Source of the DNA: Nitrososphaeraceae archaeon
Lineage (GTDB): Archaea; Thermoproteota; Nitrososphaeria; Nitrososphaerales; Nitrososphaeraceae
Assembly (NCBI GenBank): GCA_025937665.1
Contig: JAICQW010000004.1
Coordinates: forward strand, 1 to 25,788
Reading direction: 5' to 3'
Length of the DNA: 25,788 bases
The notes beneath the pieces were generated by a model. It worked only from the letters and a program-made list of their open reading frames with translations, was not told where the DNA came from and ran no database searches. The position numbers and the translations under genes were made by a program. Of the stretch, positions 22,577 through 25,788 are shown piece after piece. Every line of letters starts with the position of its first letter. Within the stretch, counting starts at the first letter, position 1.

Positions 22577-22587
22577 TGATAAATATC
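22577..22587 (-). promoter_or_regulatory. TATA box of the DRG GTPase gene
   Basis: On the minus strand gatatttatca is centred near 22582. It predicts transcription starting near 22556, about 14 nt before the proposed CTG start and far upstream of the internal ATG. Confidence 0.5.
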
Positions 22588-22679
22588 TTTGTTCGTGATG
22601 CGTCGTTGAGGCATATCCAGGAACAATAAACGGATATGTATAGTAGAGACATTTGAAGCAGATTGATTTCTCATTTTTA

Positions 22680-23195
22680 TTATGTCCTTTTTCTACCGTA
22701 AATGAAAATAATGAGCGCTACGGCAGAGAGTATTCCTGCAAGCAGTATGTAATTCATAGGTGGGATGAATAGTATGCCAACTTCTGGTATAACGAACTTG
22801 ACTCTACCAATGAAATTGTGACTATTTATAGGAAAATCAACTCCAGGTATTGATACCGGACTAGAGTCAGCTTTTGTAATTATTACTCTCCTTCCATTCT
22901 CTGATGTAATTTCAGTTATGCGATGTACTATTACTCTATCTTCCCCGGCAGGCTTATTGAATACGATGATTTCTCCTACATTAGTGCTATTGAACATGTG
23001 GCCGTCACCGATAATTATCAAATCATTAGCCTTGAGGGCAGGAGTCATTGTGTCGCTATAAATCACGAAAAATGGCAACGGGTTATCTAACTCAGTTTCA
23101 AAATAATGGTAAAGTGAAACGATTATCAAGATTCCCAAGATAAACACTATGATGTTTTTTATTATCGTAGGAAGACGTGATCTTTCATTCAGCAA
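22680..23195 (-). CDS. Archaeal-type signal peptidase I with Thr at the nucleophile position
   Basis: A membrane-anchored peptidase-like protein of 171 aa, with transmembrane segments at about 13-30 and 145-166. Box B reads VIYSDTMTPALKAND; family members have Ser immediately before the Met, here T49 (codon aca). The His of the archaeal/ER type (S-H rather than S-K) is present as H91 in RVIVHRI, and D110 follows in ITKADSSP. The Ser/Thr change could alter or remove activity. Start is TTG 23195, with no in-frame ATG nearby. It lies downstream of a secreted protein gene on the same strand, resembling SipW-TasA style arrangements. Confidence 0.82.
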   Translation of the reverse strand: MLNERSRLPTIIKNIIVFILGILIIVSLYHYFETELDNPLPFFVIYSDTMTPALKANDLIIIGDGHMFNSTNVGEIIVFNKPAGEDRVIVHRITEITSENGRRVIITKADSSPVSIPGVDFPINSHNFIGRVKFVIPEVGILFIPPMNYILLAGILSAVALIIFIYGRKRT

Positions 23196-23366
23196 ATCAT
23201 CAAAAATTATTTATATAGATTAGATAAATCTTTAGAATTTAGGTATTTAAACTCAGTAAGAACATATTACAGCAACGGCAGCGTAACGACCGATTGGTAA
23301 AAAAAATGAAAGGAGGGCTCCAGCCGGGCTGTCTGCTACAGATCCTATGCTAAACGGAACGAATTC
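23196..23366. other. Intergenic segment with in-frame extension after the secreted-protein stop
   Basis: After the TGA of the secreted protein the same frame stays open for 37 codons (23366-23256) before another TGA. The stretch is more GC-rich than its surroundings and encodes a hydrophobic end (ALLSFFLPIGRYAAVAVI). It may be chance. Closer to 23220 are AT-rich boxes that could drive the signal-peptidase gene. Confidence 0.35.
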
Positions 23367-23942
23367 TCAATTCCCTATTCTTACAATGGAGAATATGATA
23401 GCAGGAATATTGGGTGCATTAGGTGGGACAATATTAATGAGGCCGCAACCTTGACCGGCAGCAGATACTGACATTACTGTATTTATGGTATCATTAGCCT
23501 TCAACGGCATAATTGCCTGTGATACGAGGACGATGGTGTCATTAACTGTATTGACTGAAGCGCGAGTGTTACTATTTACTACATATTCGCCATTTTGACT
23601 AAGCCACAAATCAACATTACAAGTTGTACTACCTGAAGTCTTTCCCACCTGACCTGCTGCTACGATTAGATAAGTTCCATCTTGATTGATAATAACATCA
23701 GCTGGGTTTCTAGTGTCACTGTGTGTAATACCACCATTGATGTAATCGTTGGAATTCATAGGAACATATACTGGCTTAGTAACATTTGGTTGGATAGATA
23801 TATTATGAGATAATTGTGCGGCTGGTGTAAATGCAGGCTCTTGCGCGAAGGCTAACGGTGCAATTAGTATCCATGACATAGCGGCTATTGCTAAAGCAAA
23901 CATGCTTAAGGTAATCCTTTTTTCAGTTCTTCCTAGTCTCAT
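23367..23942 (-). CDS. Secreted beta-sandwich (C1q/TNF-like) protein
   Basis: The start is placed at ATG 23942 (MRLGRTEKRITLSMFA), since a TATA box (complement of 23964-23973) lies about 26 bp upstream; a longer frame to TTG 23984 is open. A signal peptide ends near APLAFA-QEP. The mature part follows a C1q-like jelly-roll pattern: GTYLIVAAGQVGKTSGST, VDLWLSQNGEYVVNSNTRASV, IVLVSQAIMPLKANDTINTV, and the closing strand AIIFSIVRIGN. Sequons occur (NIS, NVT, NDT) and two Cys may pair. A surface or matrix protein is likely, possibly trimeric as in C1q/TNF folds. Fold assignment is inference. Confidence 0.75.
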   Translation of the reverse strand: MRLGRTEKRITLSMFALAIAAMSWILIAPLAFAQEPAFTPAAQLSHNISIQPNVTKPVYVPMNSNDYINGGITHSDTRNPADVIINQDGTYLIVAAGQVGKTSGSTTCNVDLWLSQNGEYVVNSNTRASVNTVNDTIVLVSQAIMPLKANDTINTVMSVSAAGQGCGLINIVPPNAPNIPAIIFSIVRIGN

Positions 23943-23963
23943 TCCCAAAGCTAAGAAGAGCTT

Positions 23964-23973
23964 CTTTATAAGG
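23964..23973 (-). promoter_or_regulatory. TATA box of the secreted beta-sandwich gene
   Basis: The minus-strand box ccttataaag is centred about 26 bp upstream of ATG 23942, indicating a leaderless transcript and choosing this start over the TTG at 23984. Confidence 0.6.
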
Positions 23974-24185
23974 TTATTCAACAATTAGATATTAGCATTT
24001 CAGGTGTGCAATAAGTAACTAGTGCAAATAACATGTAATATGATATTATCTTATTCTAAGAAATAAAATAGTGGTTACGAGAATGTATTCCTTGACCAAC
24101 GCGTGATGAATATTCAATGTTGAACTCAGATTTATAAAACAAATTGGCAGCTCAGTCTAATGCCTTTTCATCATATTAAACGATC

Positions 24186-24635
24186 TTAGAATAACTCTGA
24201 GTCTTCACTGCTGCCATTATCCACTTTCCTTTTTTGATATTTAACATAGTCGTCTATCGCAGAATTTGCCTCATGGTCAGCATAAGTATTTTCCGTTCTC
24301 ATTATATGCCTGTATTCTACTAAATCAAATAATTTCTCAAGATTTGCTATTTCCATTGAAATATTCTTTAATTCCATATTTCTTATCTTGTATTTTTTTG
24401 ATCTCTGGTTAACCAATAATATGCTGTCTGATTTTATCCTGATATTCCCCGTCTGGTAGTTGCTTATCTGAAGGGCTCTTTTCAGCGCAAAATATTCTGC
24501 CTGGTTATTTGTCTTGATTCCAATAAATTCTCTATAACTGAACAGTCTTTTGTTTTCAAGAGTACCAATTATGCCGATACCGGAAAGACCTGGATTTCCC
24601 CTGCTTGAGCCATCAATGTAAATTTCATACAACAA
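24186..24635 (-). CDS. Ribonuclease HI family protein
   Basis: The four acidic residues of RNase H1 are in place: D8 in YIDGSSRGNPG, E47 in NNQAEYFALKRAL, D70 in IKSDSILLV, and D120 in TYADHEANSA. The 149-aa length fits single-domain archaeal or bacterial RNase HI-like proteins, which cut the RNA of RNA-DNA hybrids. The tail (KYQKRKVDNGSSEDSELF) is an extra charged extension. Starts at TTG 24635 or TTG 24632; a TATA-like box at 24651-24660 favours either. Confidence 0.92.
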   Translation of the reverse strand: MLYEIYIDGSSRGNPGLSGIGIIGTLENKRLFSYREFIGIKTNNQAEYFALKRALQISNYQTGNIRIKSDSILLVNQRSKKYKIRNMELKNISMEIANLEKLFDLVEYRHIMRTENTYADHEANSAIDDYVKYQKRKVDNGSSEDSELF

Positions 24636-24780
24636 AATTCAATATTTGTACCTATAATATAACATTAACAACACCAAGATGGTAAGGAACGTAAAAAAAG
24701 AATAACAAAAAACAAAAACAAAGAATTTGAAAGATGAATAATACATTTGGTAGCCATAATTTACTCTAATTTGACTTTAC

Positions 24781-24788
24781 TTTATAAG
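24781..24788 (+). promoter_or_regulatory. TATA box of the Asp/Glu-tailed secreted protein gene
   Basis: tttataag is centred about 28 bp before ATG 24813 and lies inside the longer open frame that begins at 24747, which argues against the longer start. Confidence 0.55.
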
Positions 24789-24812
24789 AAAGTCGATTCT
24801 AACTCTCATGAG

Positions 24813-25355
24813 ATGAAGGAATTGGTTCTAGTCTTTAGTCTGTTGACGATTATTCTCACAGCTAGTGCCGTAAACGGACAACCATTTAATACTGAAGCAA
24901 ATAACCCTGGAACAGAATCTCAATCAAGGACATTTACGGATTGTTATGCGGGTTTTTACAGTGGAATGATACTCTTGCAAGTGTCTGAGAAAAGAGAGAT
25001 TGACTCTGAGCCCGAAATGAAACAATTCTTTACTGACACATGCAATTTCATCCACGATGAAACAGGAAAATGGTTGGACTTGTGGAAAATGGATGAGCTA
25101 AAAATGCTATACGACCAAGTGGATATGAGTAAGTTCAACACAAAATATTATCCAGAGGGTATTCCGGGTTCCGTTATTGATGTATTCAGCGGTATAGGAG
25201 CCATGGCAGGTGCGGTCGGAAATGGAACTTCTATCAATATGGATGATGAAGGTTTTGAGGAAGATGATGAAGATAGTGGCGATGATGAAGATAATGGGGA
25301 CAATGAAGATAGTGGCGATGATGAAGATAATGGGGACAATGAAGATAATGAATAA
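24813..25355 (+). CDS. Secreted protein with Asp/Glu-rich repeat tail (180 aa)
   Basis: The start at ATG 24813 (MKELVLVFSLLTIILTAS) gives a clean signal peptide with likely cleavage near AVNG-QPF; the frame extends to 24747, but a TATA box lies in between. The folded middle (residues about 30-150) has two Cys (FTDCYAG, DTCNF) that may pair and a helical stretch GKWLDLWKMDELKMLYDQ. The last 40 residues are almost only Asp, Glu, Asn, Gly and Ser, built from an exact 36-bp repeat. A calcium-binding surface role is possible. No family recognised. Confidence 0.78.
   Translation: MKELVLVFSLLTIILTASAVNGQPFNTEANNPGTESQSRTFTDCYAGFYSGMILLQVSEKREIDSEPEMKQFFTDTCNFIHDETGKWLDLWKMDELKMLYDQVDMSKFNTKYYPEGIPGSVIDVFSGIGAMAGAVGNGTSINMDDEGFEEDDEDSGDDEDNGDNEDSGDDEDNGDNEDNE
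25272..25343 (+). repeat. Two exact copies of a 36-bp unit in the acidic tail
   Basis: 25272-25307 and 25308-25343 are identical and encode DSGDDEDNGDNE twice. A partial copy (gataatgaa) follows before the stop, and degenerate units precede them. Confidence 0.9.
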
Positions 25356-25488
25356 TAGGAATAAACAAAGAAATTCTTAGATGAATTGTGTCTAATATCA
25401 AAACTAGTCCAGAAATTGTAATTTCATTTTTAGTCAAGTTATATAGATATTAAAGTGCATTTTTAAGATTCCATATAGGTGGAAATGG

Positions 25489-25788
25489 GTGCCGAAGAGA
25501 AAAATTAAAGAAGATAAGCCGAGAAAAAAAATGGGGAAAAAACAAATCATGATCCCTCCAATTATTGTTGGAATTGCAACTCTTTCAGGCTTTGTCATCA
25601 TGCATTTCTTCCCTGCGCCCTCACCCGTACAAGTTTGTCTAAGATCCCACAATGACACTTTCAACATCTACTCAAAAATCGACCTAGAAGTTGATGGACA
25701 ACAAAGATTCTTGCCAGATAATGTAGGCAAAATGAAGGACGGAAAAGAATGTCTTAGAGTTATTCATACTGATAAGGTTGGCGATGAA
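25489..25788 (+). CDS. Membrane-anchored extracytoplasmic protein, 3' end beyond window
   Basis: A frame from GTG 25489 (PKRKIKEDKPRKKMGKK) or ATG 25531 runs off the right edge, with 100 codons seen. A basic N-terminus precedes one membrane segment (IMIPPIIVGIATLSGFVIM), then an outside domain with VCLRSHND, IDLEVDGQQRFLPDNVGK, ECLRVIHTDKVGDE. This resembles a thaumarchaeal domain I recall that contains idG...iPanIG...C.r.iHTHd, found on small secreted or anchored proteins. A TATA-like box ttatatag (25439-25446) lies upstream. Function unknown. Confidence 0.7.
   Translation, partial: MPKRKIKEDKPRKKMGKKQIMIPPIIVGIATLSGFVIMHFFPAPSPVQVCLRSHNDTFNIYSKIDLEVDGQQRFLPDNVGKMKDGKECLRVIHTDKVGDE

Noticed and set aside
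25148..25437. Minus-strand His/Tyr/Leu- or Ser-rich repeat frames
   Set aside because: Antisense readings of the GAT/GAA-rich acidic tail.
25434..25667. Minus-strand 77-codon hydrophobic frame
   Set aside because: Opposite the plus-strand membrane-anchored protein, which has a better domain pattern and TATA spacing.
1..25788. Mobile elements, integrase, attachment sites, origin
   Set aside because: No transposase, integrase or terminal repeats seen; the only tRNA has no duplicated 3' end nearby in the window.

Overview
The window looks like part of a chromosome from an ammonia-oxidising thaumarchaeon (Nitrososphaeria). The evidence is a 4-hydroxybutyryl-CoA dehydratase (the marker enzyme of the 3-hydroxypropionate/4-hydroxybutyrate carbon-fixation cycle), archaeal-type information genes (L40e, Pno1-like KH protein, DUF424, DRG GTPase, short archaeal PurA), DUF373, an intron-bearing tRNA-Ser, many one- or two-finger C2H2 miniproteins, and TATA boxes about 25 bp upstream of leaderless or near-leaderless start codons. 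The DNA is AT-rich, so a Nitrosocosmicus-like or other low-GC member fits better than Nitrososphaera sensu stricto; this placement is an inference from content, not a search.

Layout. 1-2 kb: two minus-strand genes for exported, very acidic proteins. One is a glycosylation-sequon-rich protein with exact 111-bp tandem repeats that runs off the left edge; the other is a 22-unit RTX-like nonapeptide protein. Both sit behind the same 46-bp promoter block. 2.1-4.3 kb: tRNA-Ser(GGA) with an intron, then a run of tiny zinc-binding proteins around the rRNA methyltransferase RlmE, ending in ribosomal protein L40e. 4.3-7.3 kb: 4-hydroxybutyryl-CoA dehydratase, then an overlapping apt-mtnP purine/methylthioadenosine salvage pair. 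7.3-10 kb: a three-gene minus-strand set with a winged-helix regulator and two unknown proteins, a PfkB-type kinase, and the flavin prenyltransferase UbiX, which appears to share one TATA box with the kinase. 10.1-14 kb: Pno1-like KH protein, DUF424, the membrane protein DUF373, cis-prenyltransferase UppS, a small ORF and a Nudix hydrolase. 14.1-16.6 kb: a minus-strand purA / unknown / pyrF nucleotide-biosynthesis cluster. 16.8-19 kb: small thaumarchaeal proteins, an Fe-trafficking-like zinc-ribbon protein and a two-finger C2H2 protein. 19-22.5 kb: alkyladenine DNA glycosylase, a B12-type radical SAM protein and a DRG GTPase that seems to start at CTG. 22.7-25.8 kb: an archaeal signal peptidase with Thr at the nucleophile position, a secreted beta-sandwich protein, RNase HI, a secreted Asp/Glu-tailed protein and the start of a membrane-anchored extracytoplasmic protein.

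Most of the window is core housekeeping: carbon fixation, nucleotide synthesis and salvage, ribosome assembly, translation, and lipid-carrier synthesis. The two ends carry surface proteins that look accessory. I see no transposase, integrase, CRISPR array or phage module. The observations I consider most distinctive are the duplicated promoter block, the shared bidirectional TATA box, the CTG start, the Thr-type signal peptidase beside a secreted protein, and the concentration of miniature zinc proteins.
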